64,000 nucleotides of DNA from Pachyseris speciosa (lineage: Eukaryota > Cnidaria > Anthozoa > Scleractinia > Pachyseridae): contig JAEMWC010001118.1 in assembly GCA_016490735.1 (NCBI GenBank), forward strand, positions 40,001-104,000. The letters run 5' to 3'. The position numbers and the translations under genes were made by a program. The notes below the pieces were generated by a model, which was given only the letters and a program-made list of their open reading frames with translations, ran no database searches and was not told where the DNA came from. Positions 21,931-33,859 of the stretch are shown in pieces. The number at the start of each line of letters is the position of its first letter. Within the stretch, counting starts at the first letter, position 1.

Positions 21931-24900
21931 ATGTACTCATTGAACGATTTGATCCCGAGTGGTTGTTGGGAGATGGAAGAAGAAAAAACTCAGGACAGGC
22001 AAAGGTACTCAATGGCGAAAAGAGATGAAACGCTTGTAAAACGAGAAAACACAAGGCCTTTTTCCAACGCAATAAACAATCAGTTTTCCATGTATGGACT
22101 GCCATTACAGTCAAGTTTTCATGTAGACCTTCTGAGAAGTATTCAGAGAACAAATGTCGCTGGATCTCTGTCTGAAGGTTTCCATGAAGACGTTTTCAGT
22201 CCTCTGGTTGAACCGTCACAAAGGGACAGATGGAGAAGACGATGGACAGCACCAGATGGACAGCACCAAATGGACAGGCACCTCTCCGAAATCGTAAACG
22301 CCCACATGGCAGTATACAAGGTGGATAAGAGGGTAAGGCGTCCCTCAAAAAAGCGAATTGGCTTATGTCCTGACAATGGAATCTCTGGATTGGTTTCCAG
22401 GGCTCGTCAACAGTAAGCGACACATGCAAAAGCAATGGCAAAGTGCTATAAGCGGGCGACAAACACAACCACAATGTAAAAACGTCGATCTAGCGTTTTT
22501 TTGGCGTCCTTCGTGTCAGCCAAACTTAAGACAGTACGTGCGTGATAGGTTTAGGTTTATAATGGCCGAAGAATACTTTCTTGAGTGTTCAATTCTTCAT
22601 TTTCATTCCTGTTTTTAACCTTGTAGCAGCTGTGCAAGCTGTGCAAGCAGTTTTTGGGCCTCTTTTGTTGCGATCAGTTGAATAAAACGACCTATTTCAT
22701 ATAAATAAATTTCTTGTTTGGCTATATACCAAGGCAAAGGCGGTAATAATGAAGACAAATCCCATCATACCTCAAATTAGGAAGGGTTACAATACCAATG
22801 CTATGTCCTTGGAGCGTTTTTTCAATTGAGCATCGAAAGTGAATTACTTTTGCTTTGGCTTTGCATTGCTTCGCTCTGTGATTGGCCAGCAAAACTCCCG
22901 CCACTTTTTCTACCAATGAGAAGGAAAACCAACTTGTACGAGCGCATTTTCCCGCGCTTTGCGCCGGCTACATGTAATTGCTTTGTATTTTAATTGGCTC
23001 ATTGCACTGTTTAGGTCTGTTTTGATTGGTCAGAGTTATTGTTTTGGTTTTGAGTTTATTGAAAACTGCTCTATCCGTTAGGAAGAATTGGCCTACTCTA
23101 AACTGTGCAGAAAACATTTAACGATTTGACGCAAAATAGAGTAGCCATTGACTAACTGAAATGACTAGAGTTACTGAATCTTTCAAAGGAAGACGCAGGT
23201 TGCTCACACAACCGACTTACTCAATGTATTATGTAATACAGAGTTGTTCTTTTTCATACTCACTGGTTCTGTCGATCCTCTGGCCCTTAACGAACCAGAT
23301 TCCACCACTATGCAACCCCTGTCTAGAAACCTCTTGGCAACACACAAGCTGTAATGTTGACATCTGTCACCATATTTATTTACTCTTCCAGATAGGTTAT
23401 GACGATCATGACGCTGCCTCTAAACAAGTGTATTCACGACCTACAATGCCGCCTTATAGCATGGATACACATACGCAAATGCAAAACTTGGAAATGAGAG
23501 GTCCCCAAGACAATATATCACAGGTGGCCTATAAGCCAATACCTGTCTACAATTGGAGCAACCATCCACGGGAATACCATGACTTGCATCCATCTCAAAT
23601 ACTGACAAGCGACAATGTTGAGACTAATGGCCACACCTGTCCCAGCAACTGTCGGTGTGTCTGCCATATCAAACACACCAACAATTGCTGCGACAAGTCA
23701 GCAAATTTCCAGGAGGTGCAACACCGCCAAGGAGTTATTATGGTACCCGTAAGCCATGACAGAACGTCTCTATCAATGGTGACCCATGTTCCTTTGCAGG
23801 TACGTCACGGTCACATTTTACCGGTACAAGACTTGGACGCATCATAGTTGCCTTAGTCCAAGTCTTACACGAAACTTGCATGGATGCAAAATGCGCACAA
23901 TGTTACGCTCTTTGTGTGGCAATTGTGTTGGAAAACACGTAAATGAGGGGATGATCTAAGCAAATTTTATCCTTCCATATCTATCTTTGTAGCTTTAACT
24001 ATTGAACTGTTAGTTCATAAGCTGATCTATCAATTTATTGCCCACCTAGCTACAGTGTACCTACATGTACGTGCCCGCTCTCGCGACTCATAAACACCAA
24101 ACGGTCTTAACAAAGGCTGAAATGTACTTTTATCTATAGGTTCAAAGTGGTGATCATTTCACTCAGCCGTTGACGCCTTTTTTGGACGAAGTCACCCAGA
24201 AAAGAATGGTAAGTATTACTGGAGGCCTATCAGTCCATACCTAGCTATAGCAGGGGCTACCGTTCGTAGAAATGCCATGCCACGAGTGAGGTGTGGTTAT
24301 GGCAAAAAAATTGAAACTTTTAATTTATTCAGCCATATTAAGCCATATTCTGGACCAGAATTAGTCGCATCCATTTCAAACACTGACAAACGACAACAAT
24401 GTCATGGCTGATGAACACACTTGTCCCAGCAATTTTCAGTGTGCCTGATATGCCAGGCACACACATAATTGTTTCGACAAGTGAGTGGTTTTTCACAGAG
24501 AGCAACAACGCCCTTAATACGGATGTAAGTTAATTGTTTACGTTCAAAATATATATTCTGCCCTATACGACAGTGCCATACTCGGCTTTCGTACTCTCAA
24601 AATACAATAGGCTTTGCCTAGTGTAAGTCATAAACCAATCAAACAGTGTTAACACAACCGCTGTAACATTTTCTGATTCCATGTGTCTTTCACGTTCATG
24701 CATGGGTTGGACGGGTGAGTGATGTGAAATATGGACTGATAGCGGCTCCAAGGGGGACTTTACAGGCTGACGTCCGATCCGGCTCACTACATAGAAGAAT
24801 TGTTAACCGCCACGAAAATATGTGACATGTGCGGTATGTTAATACATTTACCATAACCATAACTCACTTTTTTCAGTACTTTACCATTTTTGCCAAAACT

Positions 24901-26383
24901 TGACCATAATGGTAATAGTAATGGTAATGGATTTGTATACCGCACATATCAAATAGTTTCATGGCTGTTTACAATTCTTCTCTAGGGTGAGATCGGACGC
25001 TATCAGTCCATATTTAATCTTACCCACCCACCCAACCCACACATGAATGTCAAAGATAGATGAAAGATAGAGATAGAACACCACACCGGGAACTGCGTCC
25101 CCTACTTTTTTCGAACAGTGTGTGGGTTCTTTAACGTCCCACAGATTATGAGATACAAGTGTTGTGAGACGGGACCTACGGTTTATTATCCTTATACGAG
25201 AAGACTAGAAAGTCTAACCGTTTGCAGATATAATTTAAAAGGCAGCACTTTCTCCTCTCTTATTTAAAGACCCTGAGTGTTAGTCGGACCGGGGTTTGAA
25301 CCCGCGATCTCTCGCACAGTATTCCGGTGCTCCACCAACTGAGCTAACCCATCGGCGGTCCATAACTTATTTTTTTGCTATCCACAACAGAATATAGACA
25401 GTACTCAAAACCAAAAATCGTATCTATATTAATTTTCGGGAAGCGAAGATCTATTTCGTAACACTATGAACAACAACGCGAAAACTAACAAAAAAAAGAA
25501 CACAATGCAGCAATAACTCACTTAAATTAAGGATCATGTTTATTTCCTCAGCGGTTCTGAGTTGAATGTCGGAGGAAAAATAAAACGGCACTTTTAAACT
25601 GGAGGAAGACGCCCGTAAAAACTAATGCGCCTTACTATAACAATGTATACTTTTCAACGCGTCGGGTACAAAAGCTAGTGTTACGCAGGGGCTAACCTAA
25701 GCGATCAAAAATTGACGGACACTAGCTGTCGTACCATTTTGGCATCAATTAAAATGCTAACATAATAATGTATAAGATGCAGGCATAAGTGGAATCCCGA
25801 AAATATTGGAGTAGTGTTATTATCAAAAATATTTGGTAACAATATACTGTGTAACTGTTTGATAACCAAAAAAAAAACAACAACAAAAAAAAACATAGGT
25901 ACTATTTTTATTGTTAATGCCCAATCAATGTCTTCTTTTCGCGCCCTTTTGCATCGTTAATTTTTGCTTTGTTTTTGTTGGTACATACAGACCGTAGATG
26001 ACTCCTTCTCTGACAATGAAGAGACCTATTTTCGGGTTAACATCGATAAGGCAAAGGCACGATTCAAGCTGAGTAAAGAAGACTGGGAAAAGATCCCGAT
26101 CAAAACCTTTCGAAGCGGAGGTAGACTGCTGGGTGGAGAATGGACAAGAATCTTTGGTTTTAAAGTCAAGCGGAGCAACCCTTGGTGCAGTTTGCGATTC
26201 AAGAACAACCACGTGAGATGCGAAAACTCTCGCAAGTTGCACTCAGCACCATTCTTCAGAGGAGCAGCAGAATGCAAGCGCCCTGAATGTAGGGTAAAGC
26301 TGCTATTTGTCATTGAGGACGAGAAAGGAAAGTATGTCGACGTCAAGTTTGTTGGCAATGTTTGCCATAAGATTAGTGACTAG
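21931..26383 (+). CDS. Four-exon gene, unknown protein with C-terminal Cys domain
   Basis: Predicted coding exons are 21931-22332, 23392-23799, 24140-24208 and 25991-26383, joined in phase 0 at every junction. Donors are GTAAGG, GTACGT and GTAAGT; acceptors are CTTCCAG, CTATAG and CATACAG. The sum is 1272 nt, 423 codons plus TAG. The start is the first ATG after an in-frame TAG at 21922; an acceptor-like TTTGCAG at 21880 suggests an upstream non-coding exon. Exon 1 encodes a charged, Arg-rich region. Exon 2 is Tyr/Pro-rich and ends in a Cys cluster (CPSNCRCVCHIK, NNCCDK). Exon 4 begins with an acidic stretch and carries a compact domain: WTRIFGFKV, NPWCSLRFKNNHVRC, PFFRGAAECKRPEC, VKLLFVIEDE. 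Spaced Cys suggest zinc binding. From memory, similar domains occur in uncharacterised multi-copy proteins of cnidarians and fishes, which I cannot verify. No signal peptide or membrane segment. Function unknown. Confidence 0.65.
24309..24363. repeat. Short repeat shared with 26758-26812
   Basis: TTTATTCAGCCATATTAAGC and the following CATATTCTGGACCA occur in intron 3 and again about 375 nt downstream of the gene's stop codon, in the same orientation. Confidence 0.8.
24366..24530 (+). pseudogene. Decayed second copy of exon 2
   Basis: This intron-3 stretch aligns along its length with the 3' part of exon 2 (about 23607-23760). Shared blocks in order: GCATCCAT.TCAAA.ACTGAC, CGACAA, ACAC.TGTCCCAGCAA, CAGTGTG/CGGTGTG, CACACA, AATTG and CGACAAGT. 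It has substitutions, indels and stops (for example TGA within the Cys cluster), so it is not coding. It indicates an ancestral tandem exon duplication or a second gene copy. Confidence 0.8.
24690..25053. mobile_element. Foldback MITE in intron 3
   Basis: Long imperfect inverted arms: AATATGGACTGATAGC then AGAAGAATTGTTAACCGCCA on the left, against AATATGGACTGATAGC then AGAAGAATTGTAAACAGCCA on the complement of the right. Similarity continues inward to GTGCGGTAT and ATTACCAT and outward through CATGTGTGGGTTGG-like sequence. The arms exceed 100 bp and there is no gene inside. Confidence 0.8.
25060..25371 (-). mobile_element. tRNA-derived SINE, copy 2
   Basis: Reverse-complement copy of the SINE at 10928-11318. 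Box A TTAGCTCAGTTGG and box B GGTTCAAACCC lie in the head; the body retains GGGTCTTTAAATAA, AGACTTTCTAGTCTTCTCG, GGGACGTTAAAGAACC and GTAGGGGACGCAG. It lies in intron 3 on the antisense strand of the host gene. Its box B is closer to consensus than that of copy 1. Confidence 0.9.
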
Positions 26384-29300
26384 TCCGATGGAAGACAAGA
26401 GACAACAAATGAAGACAAAAATCGAGTGTTGATTGCCTTAGGTTTTATTTTTAACTCCGTATAAGCTATGACTGGATGGAATTTGTGACCGGCGGTCTTC
26501 GAAAACGGATATTTTAAGTTTTACTGTTACCACAGATCTATATTCATTGAATACTTGGCACGTGTTTAATGTTTTAACCCTCTGACGTGCAGGGGCGGGG
26601 GGAGGGGGTGCTAGTCCCCCTCGGTTTTTCTTAATTATATGAAGATAATGTTCTCTAGGCACTGTCCATTTCAGTAATTGTTTGTTTATCTTTGAGACAA
26701 ATTTGCTGTGAATTTGGTGAAACTCGACTAATACATATAGAAGATATTGACAAAAAAGTTAAACTTTAAATTTATTCAGCCATATTAAGCCATATTCTGG
26801 ACCATAAGTACTTGTAGAGCATCTTTTACATGCTAAGCTAACTGAAAAGTGCATTTTCTGAGTAAAACATTAAATTTTGGCGAAAAAAGAAAATTATAAT
26901 GGCAAAGTGAAAGATCTAAAAAAAAAAAAAAGCCTGCCATGTTGAACGGCGTCACTGGCTTCCAGCAGCGCTATTTGCATACATATCCTGTATTAAAATG
27001 TACATATTAAATGTACAAACTTTTCAAAATATCGTAACATAACGAAAACGCTAGGGAGGGATGGATAGATCCTCAGGGAAAAAAAAGTCATGTACCAAAA
27101 TAATAACATTACGATGGCGTATAAGTTACGTTTGATATAGAATAATTCCGCTATTATGGTAAAAACAAAAACAAAATCGACCTAGCTGTCCTGTTCTATT
27201 ATTAACTTATTAGAGTGAATAAACGGAAGTATTTTCAAGAATACTTATCAGTAGTGATCTTGTAAGATGGTTGTTCCAAAATAATGTTTAATTTGCCGCG
27301 GACGGTCTGTCCTTTTGAAATCAAACAAATCACTGAGATTTAAACTCGTTAGTTGCCTGCATGAATAACTTTTTCCCGTTGTCGCAAGCAGGACAACAAT
27401 TACCCTGTACTCTCGCAATAAATGGTAGTCAGGAAACCATAGACGTTGACCCAGTTAAGGCACAAAACCGCACGTTCTGATATAAAAGAAAGAAGGAATT
27501 GACTAAGGAATATGAAAGTCTAGTTTGGCTACAAACCAGGGTCGTAAAAGTACTTTATAGGATATCAGAAACGGATACAGCATCAGCATGAAATCTTAAT
27601 TTACTCTAGGACTTTTACCATTGCTTCACACCTTTAAGAAGTTTTACATTACCCACTGTACATCGGTTAATCCCCAAGAAGTCTCGCTGATCAAAATTAC
27701 AACTGCTGAATTAATATGAGCTCTTTCTAAAGATCACCTGATGTCCCTTGTTCAGGTTTCGGTTGAAATATGTCCCCTCTCCTCTTTGCCGCTCCATCTC
27801 GAATGGCTGCTCTCGTGGATACTGGAGGTGCACAAAGATAAAACTTATCTATATCTTTTCCTATCAGTTATTCCGTGCGATTGGCTTACGGCAAAACCAG
27901 CGACATCTGTCAATTTACGAGATGTATTTGTATTTAGCTATGGTGGATCAAAATTATACATTACGCCTTCAAGATCGAGGTTAAGTTCTTGCCGGTTATT
28001 TCACTCAATGTGATGAGTTTCTGATTACGTAACAGGACGAAGGCAAGGATAACTACGGTATTGTTCACGAAAAAAACAAGCAAACATAAAATGAGTCAAT
28101 TTTTACGTTATTTTGGTTACCTTAATGCACTGCCGACCATCTCCTTGCAAGACAATGACGAACTTGTACTCCAAAGAAGTATCTGACAGGAAAATCAAAA
28201 GATTTATCAAGACACACACAAACCACTCGCAGTTCACAGTTCGCAGTTCTTGAAAGGGTAAGGAAACGGCCAGCACATAAACTAGTTTGCTTTGATTAAG
28301 CGCCAGTTGCCGAAACTTAGAGCTAACTGATCTGCAAAGACCGTGGTTAAAATCGCATAAATGAAATGGCAATGGAAAGTTAGCAGGATGGTAAACCTTC
28401 TCTGGAACTTAACAAGGAATGATGTAAGTAGAAGAACAACTTGTGTCACCTTTCTTCACCTCGTTCAGTTTTTTAAGTTGCAACTTTTCTGCAGCTACGA
28501 AAATTTGTTAGTCGTGATCAATAAGTGCTGAATAAAAAATCGTTTTCACTCTTTGCTCAGGTCTCGGCTTAAATAGGACTGAGTCTACTCTTGTTAATCA
28601 GTGCACCACGGAAAAATCGGATCGACGAATACTAATTGTTGAGCAAAATACTATGTTATTGGTGAACTAGCAAGCTACAGCAGTAAGATATGTCCAGTAT
28701 TTAAGTAAAATCGTCAAAATCTGCAGTCTTGAGGTGAAATGAAACTTTCTTCTACCGCGATGACCAGGTTGTATAAATCAAGGAAAAAGGCATATCTAAC
28801 CGGCAGCGGTCTTTATATTCACCAACTCCACAATTCTTCACCTTGACCGTGATTAGCTCGGCTATTTTTTTCGTATCGAATGGAACGACCGCTCAGTGTA
28901 AAATGTTGACAAGATCTATTGACGTTCAGTTAGCCTTGAAAAATTTAAATTATGCTTTACAAAGTCACGATCAGTGATTGCCGATTTTGGTGAAATTTTA
29001 TCGCCTCGGTTATCACTCACTCGATTAACAAACAGCCCCAGTAAAGATGGCTAATTTAGCTTCTAGAACTTAAAATTCTTTAAATCATAATTATTCAGGT
29101 TTAAGTATAGGAAGAATCTAATGCACTGTTAGCCGTCAAAATCTACAAATGAAAATATTGGCCTCCAACTCTCGAGAACGGTTTGCTTATTGCTCGGGGC
29201 TTAGTTCGAGCTTAGAAATGCAGTTGGCGCACAAAACGACTTTGCTCATAATACGCATGCTCAGTGTTACGTCATCAACGGGACAGCACATAAACTTTCT

Positions 29301-29431
29301 TCAGTCGCCATTTTGAATGCCCGGAGAGTGCGCCATAGTGAAAAGAGGTTTTAAGTGTTCTTTACTTGCTTGACATCGTTTACTTTTTATTGCATTTTTT
29401 CTACTTGTTACAATCTAGCTCTGTTGCTTAC
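26384..29431. other. No recognisable gene
   Basis: After the stop of the four-exon gene there are only short frames without domains. 26758-26812 repeats intron-3 sequence. A G-rich patch lies near 26590. I see no RNA gene or complete transposon. Confidence 0.5.
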
Positions 29432-30007
29432 CCGTATTTACCCGTGTTTTATGCGCACTTTTTTTCCCAAGATTTTGTTAATGAAATTTGCTCTGCGTGT
29501 TATACACGGAACCTTTTGTTTGTTCATCGCTTCCCTCACTTACATACGCGTGTGGTTAACAAAGGATACATAAGACTTCAAAAGGCTGTTGTCCATGCTG
29601 TTGTTATAATAAACAAGCAAATAACCTATCACAATTGCTTTTAAATTACCGCCGATAAGCTGGCTGGAAAAACCGCAGTAAAACTGCTGGAGATATTTTG
29701 TGAACAGACGCCAAAAATTTGCATAGAGACGAAACAAAATATCCTCTTATTTGAATATGGTAACGAAACGCACATTTTGAATTTTAACTGGAACAGGTGA
29801 GTTTTTTTTTTTTTTTAATCAATGACTTAACCCGAACCGGCAGAAAATTTGTATTTGTTTTTCGCGAGTAGATAACTCCAGCTGTTCGATCGGGTGAGAA
29901 TTTTCTCTGACCAAATGGCGGTTATTTTAACAGATCGGTATATTGCTATGCTAGAAAAACAGGGTGCGCATTATATACGGGTGCGCATGATACACGGGTA
30001 AATACGG
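29432..30007. mobile_element. TIR element, CCGTATTTACCCGTG family
   Basis: The left terminus CCGTATTTACCCGTG continues with TTTTATGCGCAC. The complement of the right terminus reads CCGTATTTACCCGTG then TATCATGCGCACCC. TGCGCA and TATAC motifs are repeated near both ends. About 575 bp with no transposase, so non-autonomous. The superfamily is not assigned. Confidence 0.8.
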
Positions 30008-30560
30008 AGGGCGGGTACCCCAGCTAACCGAGTTACCCGGCTAGGGGGGTTGAAACATAGCCCGCCTTTACATGCAACTCACTTAGGCGGGATAGTCAGT
30101 GGGCTATTTTTAGATCGGCCGTGAGAACAGCAAACAAGATGGCGGACGAAAGAATTTTTTTTAACGGTAAGTTCAATTTGTTGATCGCTCTTTCCGTTAG
30201 CGACCGCTTTTTAGTATGTAGGGTCCTTATTTTGCACTCTGTTAATTGATCGTTGTCACCAGGGGCAGTTAACTTTAAAAGTTGACCTCAAATTCATCGC
30301 TGCTTTCACGGTCTTCTCACCTCGGCTAGCAGGGATAACTTGGCACGAACCGTTTACATGGCAAAAAGCTAGCCCGCCTAGAAGGGTGCCCCGGGCAAGT
30401 AGACAGGGTGCCCGGGAAGGCGGGCTACCTTGTTTAGCATGTAAACGCTTCAATGCATTTTGTACAGAAACGTATGAAAAGTTGGCCCTCCCAGAGTAGC
30501 TCGGTTAGCCGGGTAACTCGATTAGACGGGGCACCCTCCCTCCATGTAAACAGGCCCTTA
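30008..30560. mobile_element. Second TIR element adjoining the first
   Basis: The left end AGGGCGGGTACCCC, then TAACCGAGTTACCCGGCTA, is mirrored on the right (complement AGGGAGGGTGCCCC, then TAATCGAGTTACCCGGCTA). CCATGTAAACAGGCCCTTA closes the right side. It abuts the preceding element with no host sequence between. Internal repeats of AGCCCGCCTT / AGGCGGGCTA add a second inverted layer. Confidence 0.75.
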
Positions 30561-30678
30561 AAATTACACTGTAACATCTCAAAACAAACCATCATTTGAG
30601 TCACTGAAACTAAGAAACAAACGTGAATCAAAAAAGAGTACAACATGAAAGCCTTCTAAATCTAGAAATTTACGTACA

Positions 30679-31504
30679 TTGAAATTAACTAAACCCAGAG
30701 CAAAGAATATAGCATCAGAACCAATTCAATCTCTAGCGAAACCTCCACTGGAGCCGACTACAGGATGTGACAGCAAAACATCGCCACAAAGCACTCAAAC
30801 TAAAGCTAATCAACGGGATACTGTTGTTTCTGATTTGTGCTATTCTTTGAACAAACCTTTGAGGAATGAAGGTGCATCACCTTGTAAAACAGCCTATTCT
30901 GTTGTAGCAGAATCTGTTTCTCTCAAAACGCGCAGGTGACGATTTGACAAGTTTATTTACTACGAAAACACGAGAAAAAGAAGTCCTGTATCTCGAAAAC
31001 GAGCGCGTGAACCCAGTAGGATTTATGTCAAAGAGGTGGGCACTTTTTTTAACAAACCAAGAAAACTAAGGCGAATCTGCAAAAAATACATCAGTAAAAA
31101 TGTTCCAAAACCTTCAAGAATTCATTTGTATGTTAAAAGTGCCTTTGCTTGCCATAGTTTTATCGATAGGAATAACAGAACGCGTATGACAGCGCGCTTG
31201 TGGTTAAAGCATGAACTGAGGCGAACGAAGGAGAAATTGAAGTGCAAACTGAAAGAGGGACAATATCCCAAAATGGAACCGTACTTTAATAACGGTGTTT
31301 ACAAGACTCAAAATCATCGGATAAATCATTGCCGCTTTATCCTTCGGCCATTAATTTTGAAATCTCATATTTGCGTTCACGACCCTTTCATCTTGGTTCT
31401 TATGAACGACAAGTGGCAATGACAACATTGCACGTCCTCTCCAAGCTACATCCCGCAATTTTCCCCGAGCTAAAAGCCATTATGGCTCTTGTTGAGTCAC
31501 AAAA
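30679..31504 (+). pseudogene. Decayed unidentified coding sequence
   Basis: Successive plus-strand frames (30679-30936, 31036-31419, 31329-31504) read as basic, protein-like sequence: FNKPRKLRRICKKYISKNV, MTARLWLKHELRRTKEKLK and then, after a frame change near 31325, MTTLHVLSKLHPAIFPELKA. The last frame runs straight into the Gypsy LTR at 31505, so that insertion cut it. I do not recognise the family. It may be transposon-derived or a host gene remnant. No continuation is seen beyond the other LTR. Confidence 0.35.
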
Positions 31505-31678
31505 TGTTAGCCGGCGCAAACGGCGGCACAGGCAGTGCTGATATAATGCAATGAACACTGTCTTTATTCCTTAGTCGACCACAAGGGTTTTGTTACAACC
31601 AGAACAACATCTTCGAGCTCTGGATAGCCCGGATGTAGTTTCCCTCAGAGAGGGCCTAAGTACAAGTGATGGGCAACA
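31505..31678 (-). repeat. Gypsy 3' LTR
   Basis: Begins TGTTAGCCGGCGC and ends GGGCAACA on the plus strand. It aligns with 40894-41067 over its length, sharing CTTTATTCC, AGTCGACCACAAGGG and CAGAGAGGGCCTAAGTACAA. The purine-rich tract AAAGAGGAGGA directly precedes it on the element's strand. Confidence 0.95.
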
Positions 31679-32364
31679 TCCTCCTCTTTGAAGATAGTAC
31701 TAGTTGGTCACAGGTTGCCTTTGGAGTTACAGCATTACTATTGTACTTATACGAGAGTCTGTTGTGACTGTTATCATAAAAGGTAACTGTGTTGTTATGT
31801 AACCCAAATGTTAATGGAGAGCATTACGTGAGTTCATAGTCTTTGAACCTAGTTGGCGAATTGATGAGTCTTGTGCGTGTTCCCACTTCGGGTTGGTGAT
31901 CCTGGTCTGATCACGGTTTGTAGCAGGGGGTGTGTAAGTAGAAGGCTCGCTTTGGACCATGTCAGGTGTGCTTGCTTCTTGTGGTTGGGGTAGGAAGTGT
32001 TGAGATCTTGTCCACTGTTACTTGTGTCTGACGAGGGAAGTGGCTGTTGTGCAGGCTGATCAGTGGGCGTGTTCAGCGCTGTTCTTTAGGGATTGTAGTG
32101 ATGCGCAAGGTGGTGTCCTGGTGTAGGCAGGGGTGTAGATGGAGTGTAGCGTGATGTTGGAGGAGGAGGTGCTGCACACTTGATGTGTATCCGATTTCTT
32201 TGAATGGTACTGCTTGGCGTTTTTATGGTGTATGACCTTGAATGGCGTTGGTCAATTACACAGCCATACGCCCATGGAGTGCCTGGTTTGTTAGTCGGCG
32301 GACGTGCTTACACAAATTCGCCAGTGTTGATTGCATTATGCTCTGGACCTGCTGTCTTGTCGAA
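31679..32364 (-). other. Gypsy 3' internal region, degraded
   Basis: Between integrase and the 3' LTR no open frame survives. It probably held the integrase C-terminus and untranslated sequence. The purine-rich tract lies at its LTR end. Confidence 0.5.
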
Positions 32365-33858
32365 TTAGGCTTTACTGGCGTTGCGCTTAGCCTTGATCTC
32401 TGCTGATATAGTGTCACGGTTGACTGACCTTGGCTCTAGAAGGTGGTCAGGTGTTGAGAGTGCTGTTCGTGTCTGGCGGCTCACCATGCGTTGGGCAGGG
32501 GAATAAGTGTGGCCTTTTGGTGTGTTTCTACAGCTGAGAAATGCGATTTGGAAGTCATCTGATTTCTTTAGCATGGACTCCGATATTTTCACTGCCAACT
32601 CCGCTCGGCCATTGCCTTGGGAATGGTAGGGGCTTGAGGTGGCATGTGTGAACCCATACTGAGAGGCAAAGTACATGTAATCCTTGCTAGCGAATTGTAG
32701 ATCGTTGTCCGTGTGGCAGATACGGGGGATGTCGAACCTGGCAAAGTTGACTTCGGTCCATACTGTACGCAGGTACTACAGTTGTTTCACATATTCCCGG
32801 GCCAGAATAATACTTCTCCTGCCGTGCGTATATATGACTCAGGACCAAAGTGGTCTGCATGGATTTCGATATCATCACTTGTGCTCCTTTGTAGATGAGG
32901 CCATTGTCAATTGTTACCTCGTCCCGGTAGGTCCAGTACGGCCGTAGTGGTTGTGGTAACTGGTTTTTGTCATCCGGCCAGCCTTGAATGATTGTGCTCA
33001 TTAATTTGGAGAGGTGTTCATCCTTTTTGGTCTTGTCGCGTTGGCGAGATTCGGTAGTTTCTGTCTGGTGTGGGTTGCGGGTGTCTGATTCCTCTGTGAG
33101 TTCGATCCTGAAGACTCTGGTATGCACTATGCACTGGGGTGGGCAGTGCGGCTCTCGAAAGGGTGTCTGCCAGGTGGAGTGCAGTTCCTTTCTTGTATTT
33201 GATGGTGAATCTCTGCAGTCTCATTTTCAGCACTTTCTGTAGCAGTGCTAGCGCTTTGTGCAGGGGCTTTTTGCAGATGATCTCAAGTGGCTGGTGGTCG
33301 GTGTGAACATCTATGTCTGATTTTCCATACAGCCAGTGGTCGAATTTTCCAAATGCGTTGCAGATGGCTAGACAATCTTTTTCGATTTGCGATTATCGTT
33401 GTTCTGTGGCGTTGAGGCTGTTTGGTGTTTACGCTACAGTTTAGAGGCGTCCTTCACTATTCGGCTGGAGAAGGGCACCGCCCACGCCTTCTTCACTTGC
33501 ATCGACTTGAAGTATCACCGGTTTGTTAAGGCCATAGTACTGGAGCACTGGTGTGATGGAAATGAGGTGTTTGGCTTTCTTAAATGCATCATCTTGTGCT
33601 TGTGCCTACATAAAGGGGGCATCTGATTGGTTGAGTTGGGTGAGGGGCCGCATGATGGTGCTAAGGTTGGGGCAATAGGGTGAGAGGTAGTTGACCACTC
33701 CCACTAATCTCTGTACGCCTACTTCGTTTCAGGGTGGGGCCATTGCCGTGATTGCTGCTTTCTTGTCTGGGTATTCTTGCATTCCTTGATCAGTTATGAT
33801 GCTGCCCATGAATTTGTCTTTTTTTAGTTTGAACTGCAGTTTGCTCTGGTTTGGTTGT
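32365..33858 (-). pseudogene. Gypsy RT end, RNase H and integrase remnants
   Basis: Beyond the nested insertion the minus strand continues NQSKLQFKLKKDKFMGSIIT, then YLSPYCPNLSTIMRPLTQLN and VILQVDASEEGVGGALLQPN, which is polymerase thumb and the start of RNase H. At 33233-33018 it reads KKGTALHLADTLSRA, the linker before integrase. 33127-32687 holds the integrase N-terminal part, and 32676-32365 holds the end of the integrase core and beyond (SPYHSQGNGRAELAVKISES, with the last catalytic Glu). The middle of the core is missing, so the enzyme is dead. Confidence 0.85.
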
Positions 33859-33859
33859 A

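Noticed and set aside
22143..22474. Minus-strand ORFs opposite exon 1
   Set aside because: Shadows of the plus-strand coding exon.
32684..33626. Plus-strand ORFs over the Gypsy integrase and RNase H
   Set aside because: Antisense shadows; the motifs are on the minus strand.
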